Source: Amycolatopsis anabasis (lineage in GTDB: Bacteria; Actinomycetota; Actinomycetes; Mycobacteriales; Pseudonocardiaceae). Taken from it: a stretch of 64,000 nucleotides of DNA. Both the position numbers and the translations under genes were made by a program. The notes under the pieces were generated by a model. It was not told the DNA's origin and ran no database searches. It was given only the letters and a program-made list of their open reading frames with translations. The stretch is taken from positions 1-64,000 of the forward strand of contig NZ_VTHK01000016.1 in NCBI RefSeq assembly GCF_009765355.1. The letters run 5' to 3'. Each line of letters opens with the position of its first letter. Within the stretch, counting starts at the first letter, position 1. This document shows, piece after piece, positions 24,250-31,216 of the stretch.

Positions 24250-25116
24250 ATGACCTGGCGCGATCCTGCCCTCGGCCCGGCCCGTCGGGTCGAACTGTCC
24301 TCGGGTGCGCTCTCGGTGCATGAAGTCGGCACCGGGCCGACGATCGTGTTCGCGCACGGTTACCTGGTGAACGCGAACCTGTGGCGCAAGCTCGTGCCGC
24401 TGCTGTCCGCGCACTACCGCTGCGTCGTCCCGGACTGGCCGCTGGGCTCCCACACCATTCCCATGCCCGGGGCCGACCTCTCCCCGCCCGGTATCGCGCG
24501 GATGATCGCCGAACTCCTCGAGGCGCTCGATCTCACCGACGTCACCTTGCTGGGCAACGACTCCGGGGGCGCCTACAGCCAACTCGCGGCCGTCGCACAT
24601 CCCGAGCGGATCGGCCACCTGGTGCTGAACTCCTGCGAGACGCCGGAGTGCTCCTGGCCGCCGAACCCGGGCGGTTTCGGCCTGCTCAAGGCCGCCGCTT
24701 CGACTCCGGCGACCCATCGCGCGCTCTACCAGGTCCTGCGGCTGCGGCGGACCTGGCGGTGGCGGAACACCTACGGCTGGCTCGCCAAGTTCCCGATCGA
24801 CGACCAGGTGATGCGCTCATACGTCCGGCCCGTGCTGGAGGATCCGGCGATCCGCGCGGACGGTCGCCGGGCCATCGGCAGCGTGTCGGAACGCCACAGC
24901 AGGCGGGCGGCCGGACTCCTCCCCGACCGGTTCGGCAAACCGGTCCTGCTCGCCTGGGCCGCCGAGGACCGCGTCTTCCCCCTCGCCCACGCGCGGAACT
25001 ACGCCCGCGCCCTGGACGCCGACCTCCGCACCATCCCCGGCTCCTACACCTACACCGCCGAAGACCAGCCCGCCCGCACCGCCTCCACCCTGCTCACCTG
25101 GCTGGCTGGGTCGTGA
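24250..25116 (+). CDS. Alpha/beta hydrolase with aspartate nucleophile (288 aa)
   Basis: The fold and oxyanion region are clear (TIVFAHGYLVNANLW). The nucleophile elbow is LLGNDSGG with Asp104, as in epoxide hydrolases and haloalkane dehalogenases rather than serine esterases. The usual general-base histidine near the C-terminus is absent: GSYTYTAEDQP (about residues 262-272) replaces a GH-x-x-x-E-x-P motif. This SYT-type C-terminus is a recurrent actinobacterial subgroup whose reaction is not known to me. The aspartate partner may be in AAEDRVFP. It is leaderless from its own promoter. The stop lies inside a terminator hairpin. Confidence 0.88.
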   Translation: MTWRDPALGPARRVELSSGALSVHEVGTGPTIVFAHGYLVNANLWRKLVPLLSAHYRCVVPDWPLGSHTIPMPGADLSPPGIARMIAELLEALDLTDVTLLGNDSGGAYSQLAAVAHPERIGHLVLNSCETPECSWPPNPGGFGLLKAAASTPATHRALYQVLRLRRTWRWRNTYGWLAKFPIDDQVMRSYVRPVLEDPAIRADGRRAIGSVSERHSRRAAGLLPDRFGKPVLLAWAAEDRVFPLAHARNYARALDADLRTIPGSYTYTAEDQPARTASTLLTWLAGS

Positions 25117-25157
25117 GCGTTTACGCCGGTTAGAACCGGTCCAAACACTCACGACCC
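25108..25157. terminator. Two-part hairpin overlapping the hydrolase stop codon
   Basis: 25108-25122 (GGGTCGTGAGCGTTT) pairs with 25143-25157 with one mismatch, and an inner CCGGTT-AG-AACCGG stem (25126-25139) closes the loop. The TGA at 25114-25116 is within the stem. The GTCGTGAGTG arm sequence is shared with the hairpin at 60637-60685, so this is a dispersed terminator family. Confidence 0.85.
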
Positions 25158-25176
25158 CCACAATCGGCGGCTCTGC

Positions 25177-26367
25177 TCACCTGGCCGGGTCCACCCGCCC
25201 AGTCACCTCGCCGAAGCCGATCCGGGTGCCGTCCGGGCCGGGGGCGGTCGCGGTGATGGTGACCTCGTCGCCGTCCTCGAGGAAGGTCCGGGTGCCGCCG
25301 TCCGGCAGTTCGATCGGCGTCTCCCCCGCCCACGACAGCTCCAGCAGCGAGCCGAACTGCTCCCGCTCCGGACCGCTGACCGTGCCCGAGGCGTACAGGT
25401 CCCCCGGCCGCAGCGAGGCGCCGTTCACGGTCATGTGCGCCAACTGCTGCGCCGCGGTCCAGTACAGGGTCGCCGCGGGCGGGCGCGCCACGACGTGCCC
25501 GTTCAGCCGGACCTCGAGGGTCAGGTCCAGGCCCCAGTGCTCGTCGCCGTCGCGCAGGTACGGCAACGGCTCGGGATCCCGCGCGGGCGGGGCGACCCGG
25601 GCCTCCTCGAGCGCGTCCAGCGGCACGATCCACGGCGACACCGAGGTCGCGAACGACTTGCCCAGGAACGGGCCCAGCGGCACGTACTCCCACGCCTGCA
25701 GGTCCCGCGCCGACCAGTCGTTGACCAGGCACACGCCGAAGACGTGCTCCGGGAAGTCCTTGAGCGCCACCGGTTCCCCGAGCCGCGAACCGGTGCCCAC
25801 GACGAACCCGACCTCGGCCTCGATGTCCAGCCGCCGGGACGGCCCGAAGGTCGGCGCCGGGTCGGCCGGGGCCTTGCGCTGCCCGGACGGGCGCACGATC
25901 GGCGTGCCCGAGGCGACCACGGTGCCCGACCGGCCGTGGTACCCGATCGGCAGGTGCTTCCAGTTCGGGGTGAGCGGTTCGGCGCCCGGCCGGAACATCC
26001 GCCCGACATTGCTCGCGTGCTGCTCGCTGGCGTAGAAGTCCACGTAGTCGCCGATCTCGACCGGCAGCAGCAGCCGGACCTCGGCGAGCGGCACCAGCAG
26101 CGGCGTGACGGCGTCCCGGTGCCGGGCGTCGGTGAGCAGTTCGCGCACGCGCGAGCGCACCTCGGTCCAGCGAGCGCGCCCCTGGGCGAGGAACTCGTTC
26201 AGCGACGACCGGGCGAAGGTCGGATCGTCCAGGGCCGCGGCCAGATCCAGCACCGAGTCGCCGATCCGCACCCCCACCCGGGGCCGGTCGTCGTCCCGGA
26301 CGAACACGCCGTAGGGCAGGTTGGCCAGGCCGAAGGGGGTGTCGGCGGGCAGGTCGAGCCAGGTCAT
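25177..26367 (-). CDS. fahA: Fumarylacetoacetase (396 aa)
   Basis: Hydrolyses 4-fumarylacetoacetate to fumarate and acetoacetate, the last step of homogentisate (tyrosine/phenylacetate) catabolism. The N-terminal beta domain spans 1-110. The catalytic domain has GDYVDFYASEQHASNVGRMF (catalytic His), LDIEAEVGFVVG (metal-binding Glu pair), VNDWSARDLQAWEYVPLGPFLGK and GDEVTI near the end. All usual metal ligands appear present. The ATG at 26367 lies 2 bp after the stop of the upstream gene in a four-gene operon that lacks a homogentisate dioxygenase, which must be elsewhere. Confidence 0.95.
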   Translation of the reverse strand: MTWLDLPADTPFGLANLPYGVFVRDDDRPRVGVRIGDSVLDLAAALDDPTFARSSLNEFLAQGRARWTEVRSRVRELLTDARHRDAVTPLLVPLAEVRLLLPVEIGDYVDFYASEQHASNVGRMFRPGAEPLTPNWKHLPIGYHGRSGTVVASGTPIVRPSGQRKAPADPAPTFGPSRRLDIEAEVGFVVGTGSRLGEPVALKDFPEHVFGVCLVNDWSARDLQAWEYVPLGPFLGKSFATSVSPWIVPLDALEEARVAPPARDPEPLPYLRDGDEHWGLDLTLEVRLNGHVVARPPAATLYWTAAQQLAHMTVNGASLRPGDLYASGTVSGPEREQFGSLLELSWAGETPIELPDGGTRTFLEDGDEVTITATAPGPDGTRIGFGEVTGRVDPAR

Positions 26368-26369
26368 CT

Positions 26370-27206
26370 TCAACGGTCTCCGTGCGGTTCGGGGGCGGTC
26401 AGCAGGCCGAGGCCGACGAGATCGTCGACCGGCTCGGCGACACTGCAACTGCCGATGGACAGGAAGAGGCGGCGCGCCGCCGCCAGCCGGTTCGCGGCCA
26501 GCGCGGCGACACTATCGCGCACCCGGTCCTTCTCGCGCTCGGCCAGGATCGCGACCAGGTCCGCGGGATCGGCCCCGGCCAGGGCCGCGTCGGTGGCGAG
26601 CAGGACGTTGAGGAAGCCGTGGTGTTCGAATCCGGTGTCCGGCGCGGTGTGCCGGATCGCGTGGTGCAGCCCGGCGGTGCATTTGAACGGCAGGTCCCGG
26701 CGCACGCAGCCCGCGACGGCGTCGGCCAGTTCCGGCTCGTCCGGGAACGCGTCCGCGGTGAGCCCGCCGGTCCGGAACTTGGCGCGGTACGGCGTTCCGG
26801 CGAGCGCGTCGAGCACGGCCGAGCGGTTCGCGCCGCGCGGCACCTCGACGTATCCGGCCGCGCCCGGGGGCAGGCAGGCGGCCAGCACGCCGGTCAGCTC
26901 GCTCAGCGAAGTGCCGGCGGGCAGCGCCGCCTCGATCGCGGCCAGCTCGAGCCCGTCCGCGCCGGTCACCGCGCGCACGGCTTCGGCCAGCCCGTCGGGT
27001 CCCGCGGGCGCGGTCAGGCTCACCTTGAGGTCGCGCACGCCCGGCAGCTCGCCGAGCCGGGTCGCGGGGAACACGAACGGCCCGACCAGCTCGGCGTACC
27101 AGGCCGCGTGATGGGCGTGATGCGCGGGGACCGCTTCGGGCAGCGGCGCGTTGCCCGGTGGGAACAGCGCCGCGTCGTCAACCAGCCCGGCCCACGGTGT
27201 GGTCAC
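26370..27206 (-). CDS. Conserved protein of aromatic-catabolism operon, unknown function (278 aa)
   Basis: I do not recognise a named family. The chain starts WAGLVDDAALFPPGNAPL, and holds conserved-looking HHAAWYAELVGPFVFP, YRAKFRTGGLTADAFPDE and FKCTAGLHHAIRHT-APDTGFEHHGFLNVL, with several histidines that could bind metal. An alpha/beta barrel-like pattern without transmembrane segments suggests a cytosolic enzyme. The GTG at 27206 has GGAGG upstream. It overlaps the monooxygenase end by 29 bp and abuts fumarylacetoacetase by 2 bp, so it is likely an enzyme or accessory of the same pathway. Confidence 0.8.
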   Translation of the reverse strand: MTTPWAGLVDDAALFPPGNAPLPEAVPAHHAHHAAWYAELVGPFVFPATRLGELPGVRDLKVSLTAPAGPDGLAEAVRAVTGADGLELAAIEAALPAGTSLSELTGVLAACLPPGAAGYVEVPRGANRSAVLDALAGTPYRAKFRTGGLTADAFPDEPELADAVAGCVRRDLPFKCTAGLHHAIRHTAPDTGFEHHGFLNVLLATDAALAGADPADLVAILAEREKDRVRDSVAALAANRLAAARRLFLSIGSCSVAEPVDDLVGLGLLTAPEPHGDR

Positions 27207-28791
27207 GGGTTTCCTCCTTCGGTGTCGGGATGGCCAGGACGCGGGCGAGCGCCGCGGCCACCTGGTCCCGGGCGGGCCGGGTCAGCACGGCGGCCACGTG
27301 CGCGTCGGGCCGGATGATCCACAGTTCCCCGTCCCGGGCGCCCAGGGCGGTGCACAGTTCGCCGTCGGCGCCGAGTTCGAGCAGGCGCGCGGGCCCGGCG
27401 AACCCGGCCAGCGCGTCCCGCGCCGCGGCCGGGTCCGTCCCGGGGGTCGCCAGCAGGAGCAGGCCATCGCGGGCGAGTTCGCGGAACCGGCCGGTCGCGA
27501 AGGGAACATCGGGCACGAGCACGCCGGGGCCCGCGGCGGGCGCCGCACCGCGCGGCGGGCGCCCGGCGAACGGGCGGCCGGGATCGGGCGTGGTCAACGG
27601 CGAATCCACGTACCAGAACGGTTCCGCGAGCCGTCCCGAATCGACCTCGCCGCGCGCCGACGGGTCGGTTACCGCGCGCTCCAGCACCGAACGCCGCCGT
27701 TCCCACTGCCGTTCGTCCTGCGGCACCAGGAAATCCATGGTGGCCGTGGTGATCTCCAGGTTCTCCCGCGCGGCCGCGTGCCGTTCGTGGTGGTAGCTCT
27801 CCAGCAGGTCTTCCCCCGCCCAGCCGTGGCACGCGAAAGCCAGCTTCCAGGCCGCGTTCTCCGCGTCGGCCACGCCGGAGTTCAGGCCCCGCGCGCCGAA
27901 CGGGGACATCAGGTGCGCCGCGTCCCCGGCGAGCAGCACCCGGCCGACGCGCAACCGGCTCGCGACCCGGGACTGGAAGCGGTACACCGACTTCCAGATG
28001 ATCTCGTAGGCCGAGTCGCCGATGATGTCGCGGATCCGGCGGTCGAGCGCGCCGGACTCCTCCTCGGCGGCGAGGTCGTAGTCGGCGGGCACCTGCCAGT
28101 CGATCCGGAACCGCGAATCCGGGCACGGGTGGATGAGCACCTGCCGCCCGGGGTTCCACACCGGGTCGAAGTAGAACCGGCGCTCGCTGGCCCAGCCGGG
28201 CAGATCCGCGCGGATGTCGCAGATCAGGAACCGGTCGTCGAACGACTGCCCGTCGAACGTGACGCCGAGCCGGGCACGCAGGGATTCGGCCCGCGCGCCC
28301 GCGCAGAGCACCGCGTACCGGGCCGCGAACTCCGCCTCGCCGCGGTCGGTGGCGCAGACCAGCCGCACTCCCCCGGCGTCCTGCTCCAGCGCGGTGACCC
28401 GATGTCCCCAGCGCACCTCGATCCGGGGTTCGGCGGCGATCCGCTCGTCGAGGAGTTCCTCGGTGCGGGCCTGCGAGATGTTCACGAAGGGCGGGAAGAA
28501 CGCCCGGCCGGGGTCGGCGATCGTGTAGGAGAACAGCTCCGCGTCGCGGAAGAACGTCCGGGCCGTGGTCCAGGTGACGCCCTCGGCGGCGAGCCGGGCG
28601 CCGACGCCGATCGTCTCCCACACGTCGAGCACGTCCCGCTGCTGGCAGATCGCCTTGGACCCCACCGGATCCCGGTGCGGCGCCGCCTCCAGCACCAGCA
28701 CCGGCACTCCCCAGCGGGCCAGCAGCAACGCGGTGGTCTGGCCGACCGGCCCGTTGCCCACCACCGCCACCCGTCCCGGTTCGCCGCCCAT
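27178..28791 (-). CDS. FAD-dependent aromatic monooxygenase, MhpA/PheA class (537 aa)
   Basis: A class A flavin hydroxylase with GNGPVGQTTALLLARWG (residues 12-28), an NAD(P)H/FAD motif CDIRADLPG-type DG region, and the FAD ribityl motif LLAGDAAHLMSPFGARGLNSG. The extra C-terminal thioredoxin-like domain (about residues 400-537) is typical of 3-(3-hydroxyphenyl)propionate or phenol hydroxylases. It should hydroxylate an aromatic acid ahead of ring cleavage. The ATG at 28791 is chosen; longer frames run into the 21-bp repeat array and would add spurious residues. It is in an operon with the MBL gene upstream and the unknown/FAH genes downstream. Confidence 0.92.
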   Translation of the reverse strand: MGGEPGRVAVVGNGPVGQTTALLLARWGVPVLVLEAAPHRDPVGSKAICQQRDVLDVWETIGVGARLAAEGVTWTTARTFFRDAELFSYTIADPGRAFFPPFVNISQARTEELLDERIAAEPRIEVRWGHRVTALEQDAGGVRLVCATDRGEAEFAARYAVLCAGARAESLRARLGVTFDGQSFDDRFLICDIRADLPGWASERRFYFDPVWNPGRQVLIHPCPDSRFRIDWQVPADYDLAAEEESGALDRRIRDIIGDSAYEIIWKSVYRFQSRVASRLRVGRVLLAGDAAHLMSPFGARGLNSGVADAENAAWKLAFACHGWAGEDLLESYHHERHAAARENLEITTATMDFLVPQDERQWERRRSVLERAVTDPSARGEVDSGRLAEPFWYVDSPLTTPDPGRPFAGRPPRGAAPAAGPGVLVPDVPFATGRFRELARDGLLLLATPGTDPAAARDALAGFAGPARLLELGADGELCTALGARDGELWIIRPDAHVAAVLTRPARDQVAAALARVLAIPTPKEETRDHTVGRAG

Positions 28792-28810
28792 GGTCACCCG
28801 TCCCACCGCT

Positions 28811-28950
28811 CGTGCCTGAATGTGGAACTCGCGTGCGCGAACGTGCAACTCGCCGGTGCGCGTGGCCGCTCGGCGAGTTCCACATTCGGGACAGCGAATT
28901 GCACACTCAGGCACGCGAGTTCCACACTCGGGGCAGCGAATGTCACGGTC
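28811..28950. repeat. 21-bp repeat array A (2 forward, 4 reverse units)
   Basis: Forward units have GAA at 28818 and 28839. Reverse units have CGA at 28874, 28895, 28916 and 28937. All steps are exactly 21 bp. The shared core is GARYGTGSAAYTCG or its complement. The two halves face each other and could form a long imperfect hairpin. The array lies between the start of the FAD-monooxygenase gene and the end of the upstream MBL gene, both on the minus strand, and holds no other gene. Confidence 0.85.
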
Positions 28951-28965
28951 ACGACGGCCACCCGC

Positions 28966-29928
28966 CTAGTCCTGGAGCTGGTTCCAGACTTCGCGGTCCC
29001 GGTCGGCGGTCCAGATGACCGGGCGTTCGACCCCGGACAGCTCGTCCCAGAGGCGGGACACGTCGAACGGCAGGCAGTGCTCGAAGATCGGCCACCGGCC
29101 GTATCGGTCGACCAGGGCCGCGTGCGTGTTCTCGAAGGCTTCCTTGAGCGTGCCGCCGCGTTCGCGGACCGCGCCGACCTCCCGGATCATCACCTCGAGG
29201 AAGTGCCGGGTCTGCCCGATCGCGGCGTCCACGGCGGCCCGCCCGTGCGTCACCGCGCCCCGGCCGCCGATCAGCGCCTCCGCCTCGAACGCGGCCACCT
29301 TGTCCAAAGTGGACGTCGACCAGTCGCGGTGGAAGGCGTCCCCGGTGTACAGCGCGGCCTCGGCCTCGACCAGGTCACCGGCGTAGAGGATCTTGTGCTT
29401 GGGCAGCCAGGCCACGAGGTCGCCCTCGGTGTGCCCGCGCCCGCAGTACTGGAGCACCAGATCACCCCGGTCGCCGCCGAGGTCGATGGTCAGCCGGTCG
29501 GAGAAGGTCAGCGTGGGCCAGGTCAGCCCGGGTACCGAATCGGCCTGCTTGGCCAGCCGCGGCATCCGCTCGAACTCGCTCTTCCAGTCCTCCAGCCCGC
29601 GCTCGGCCACCAGCGCCCGGGTGTTCTCGTGGGCCACGATCACGTCGGCGTCGAACGCGGACGCGCCGAGCACGCGGACCGCGTGGTAGTGCGAGAGCAC
29701 CAGGTAGCGGATCGGTTTGTCGGTGTGCTCGCGCAGGCGCGCGAGCCAGTCGGCCGCCGCGACCGGGGTGGCCAGCGCCTCGAAGCAGACGAGGAAGTCC
29801 TCGCCCTCGATGGCCCCGACATTCGGATCACCCTCGGCGGTCAGCGCGTACACGCCGTCGGCGAGCACCTCGAGCGTCTGCTCCTTCTCGGCCAGATCGG
29901 CCGAGGAGGCGAACGGCTTCGTCGCCAT
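28966..29928 (-). CDS. MBL-fold protein with a partial metal site (320 aa)
   Basis: A metallo-beta-lactamase fold of about 320 aa. The family motif HxHxDH is LSHYHAVR (His80, His82, then Val84 and Arg85 instead of Asp and His). Other ligands are His166 in GRGHTEGD and Asp185 in YAGDLVE. Three-histidine site 1 could still hold one zinc, while site 2 is broken. It is the first gene of the aromatic operon and the likely first target of the divergent MarR regulator. It may hydrolyse a ring-cleavage lactone or CoA ester, which is inference. Confidence 0.88.
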   Translation of the reverse strand: MATKPFASSADLAEKEQTLEVLADGVYALTAEGDPNVGAIEGEDFLVCFEALATPVAAADWLARLREHTDKPIRYLVLSHYHAVRVLGASAFDADVIVAHENTRALVAERGLEDWKSEFERMPRLAKQADSVPGLTWPTLTFSDRLTIDLGGDRGDLVLQYCGRGHTEGDLVAWLPKHKILYAGDLVEAEAALYTGDAFHRDWSTSTLDKVAAFEAEALIGGRGAVTHGRAAVDAAIGQTRHFLEVMIREVGAVRERGGTLKEAFENTHAALVDRYGRWPIFEHCLPFDVSRLWDELSGVERPVIWTADRDREVWNQLQD

Positions 29929-29944
29929 CGCACACCCCGCTAAC

Positions 29945-29962
29945 TAGTAAAACCTTTGACTA
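29945..29962. promoter_or_regulatory. MarR-type operator TAGTAAAACCTTTGACTA
   Basis: An 18-bp imperfect dyad (TAGT/ACTA ends, AAA/TTT inner) lies 17 bp upstream of the MBL start. It overlaps a TACTAG-like -10 of that operon and is 71 bp upstream of the MarR start. Its position suits a repressor site for the divergent pair. Confidence 0.6.
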
Positions 29963-30021
29963 TGTCGCAGCGTAGAGAACCGGGCGCGCCGGGGGAAGGG
30001 GTCGCTCCCGCTTTCTCGATT

Positions 30022-30027
30022 TACGAT
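30022..30027 (+). promoter_or_regulatory. -10 hexamer TACGAT, leaderless promoter of marR
   Basis: TACGAT is followed by 6 nt and the GTG at 30034. It decides this start over the ATG at 29962, which lies in the operator. Confidence 0.5.
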
Positions 30028-30033
30028 CGCCCG

Positions 30034-30564
30034 GTGACAGCGCAGCCCGAGCAACCCGACTTCTGGTCCTTCATCGACGTGGCGGTCGAGCGCACCGCGC
30101 GCGAACTGCCGGAGGTCGACCTCGGCGCGATGCGCCTGGTCCTCACCCTGCACCGGCTGACCAGCATGCTGGTCTACGACGTGGAGTCCGCGGTGCACCG
30201 GCCGCGCGGCTGGTCCTGGCCCGGGTTCCGGGTGCTGTTCGTGCTCTGGCTGGCCGGACCGGCCGAACCCCGGCGGATCGCGGAACTGTCCGGGATGAGC
30301 CGCGCCGCGGTCTCCGCGCTGACCAAAACCCTGGAGCGGGACGGCCTGGTGGACCGCACACCCGCCGAGCAGGACCGCCGGTCGGTCCGGCTCAGCCTCA
30401 CCGAAGCCGGGCACGACGCCATCACCAGCGCCTTCACCGCGCACAACGAGCGCGAGCAGGCCTGGGCGTCCACACTGTCCACATCGGAACGAGAAACGCT
30501 GACCGGGCTGCTGGAGAAGATGATCGCCGGACCGGCCGCCGCGGTCGCCCGCCGGCGCGCCTGA
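30034..30564 (+). CDS. MarR-family regulator (176 aa)
   Basis: A winged helix-turn-helix MarR protein: FRVLFVLWLAGPAEPRRIAELSGMSRAAVSALTKTLERDGLVDRTPAEQDRRSVRLSLTEAG in pieces across residues 65-130, flanked by dimerisation helices. It is divergent from the aromatic-catabolism operon and probably represses it through the 18-bp dyad, responding to an aromatic ligand. The GTG at 30034 is preferred because a TACGAT -10 lies exactly 6 nt upstream; ATG 29962 or TTG 29956 would add a proline-rich leader. Confidence 0.88.
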   Translation: MTAQPEQPDFWSFIDVAVERTARELPEVDLGAMRLVLTLHRLTSMLVYDVESAVHRPRGWSWPGFRVLFVLWLAGPAEPRRIAELSGMSRAAVSALTKTLERDGLVDRTPAEQDRRSVRLSLTEAGHDAITSAFTAHNEREQAWASTLSTSERETLTGLLEKMIAGPAAAVARRRA

Positions 30565-30601
30565 CCGGCGGATCGGTGTACCCGGCGACCAGCAGGTTCA
30601 A

Positions 30602-30607
30602 TAGGCT
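30602..30607 (+). promoter_or_regulatory. -10 hexamer TAGGCT, leaderless promoter of the cheB-cheR operon
   Basis: TAGGCT lies 6 nt before the ATG at 30614, in the 49-bp gap after the MarR gene. Confidence 0.5.
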
Positions 30608-30613
30608 TCTCGT

Positions 30614-31216
30614 ATGGTTCCCGAGCACGGTGAGTCCACCGAACGATTCGAGATCGTCGCGGTCGCTTCCTCCGCGGGCGGTATCGCGGCCCTCAGCCGC
30701 CTGCTCGGGGGGCTGCCGAAGGATTTTCCCGCTCCCCTGGTGCTCGTCCAGCATCTCGATCCGCGGCACGAGACGGTCATCGCCGAAGTGCTGGGCCGCC
30801 GCACCCAACTGGCGGTGAAGCTCGCCGAGGCCGAAGAGAAGGTCAAGCCGGGCACGATCTACGTCGCGCCGCCCAACCGCCACCTGCTCGTCGACCCGGG
30901 CGGGACGTTGTCCCTGACCAGCACCGAACTGGTGCACTTCGTCCGCCCTTCGGCAGATCTCCTGTTCGAGTCGGTCGCGGCCTCGTACGGGAGCCGGGCC
31001 ATCGCCTGCGTGCTCACCGGGTCCGGCGTCGACGGGTCGATGGGCACGACCGCGATCAAGTCCCGGGGCGGCACGGTCATCGCCCAGGATCCGGAGTCCG
31101 CCGAGTTCAGGGGCATGCCGCAGGCGACCGTCGGAACGGGTGTGGTCGACTTCGTGCTGCCCCTGGATGAGATCGTTAGCGTCCTCCAAGGTCTGGTCGA
31201 CGCAGGGAGGACGTGA
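30614..31216 (+). CDS. CheB-type protein-glutamate methylesterase, stand-alone (200 aa)
   Basis: Only the C-terminal methylesterase domain of CheB is present, with no receiver domain. The catalytic triad is visible: Ser in VASSAGGIAAL, His in VLVQHLDPRH, Asp in LTGSGVDGSMG. Such proteins remove methyl groups from glutamates on sensory proteins. No chemoreceptor or flagellar gene is nearby, so the target is unclear, and a regulatory role with the adjacent CheR-PAS protein is likely. Its stop overlaps the next start by 1 nt (TGATG). Confidence 0.93.
   Translation: MVPEHGESTERFEIVAVASSAGGIAALSRLLGGLPKDFPAPLVLVQHLDPRHETVIAEVLGRRTQLAVKLAEAEEKVKPGTIYVAPPNRHLLVDPGGTLSLTSTELVHFVRPSADLLFESVAASYGSRAIACVLTGSGVDGSMGTTAIKSRGGTVIAQDPESAEFRGMPQATVGTGVVDFVLPLDEIVSVLQGLVDAGRT

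Noticed and set aside
27178..28914. Longer monooxygenase start at 28914
   Set aside because: The added N-terminus (ELHVRAREFHIQARA-like heptads) is a translation of the 21-bp repeat array and not protein sequence.
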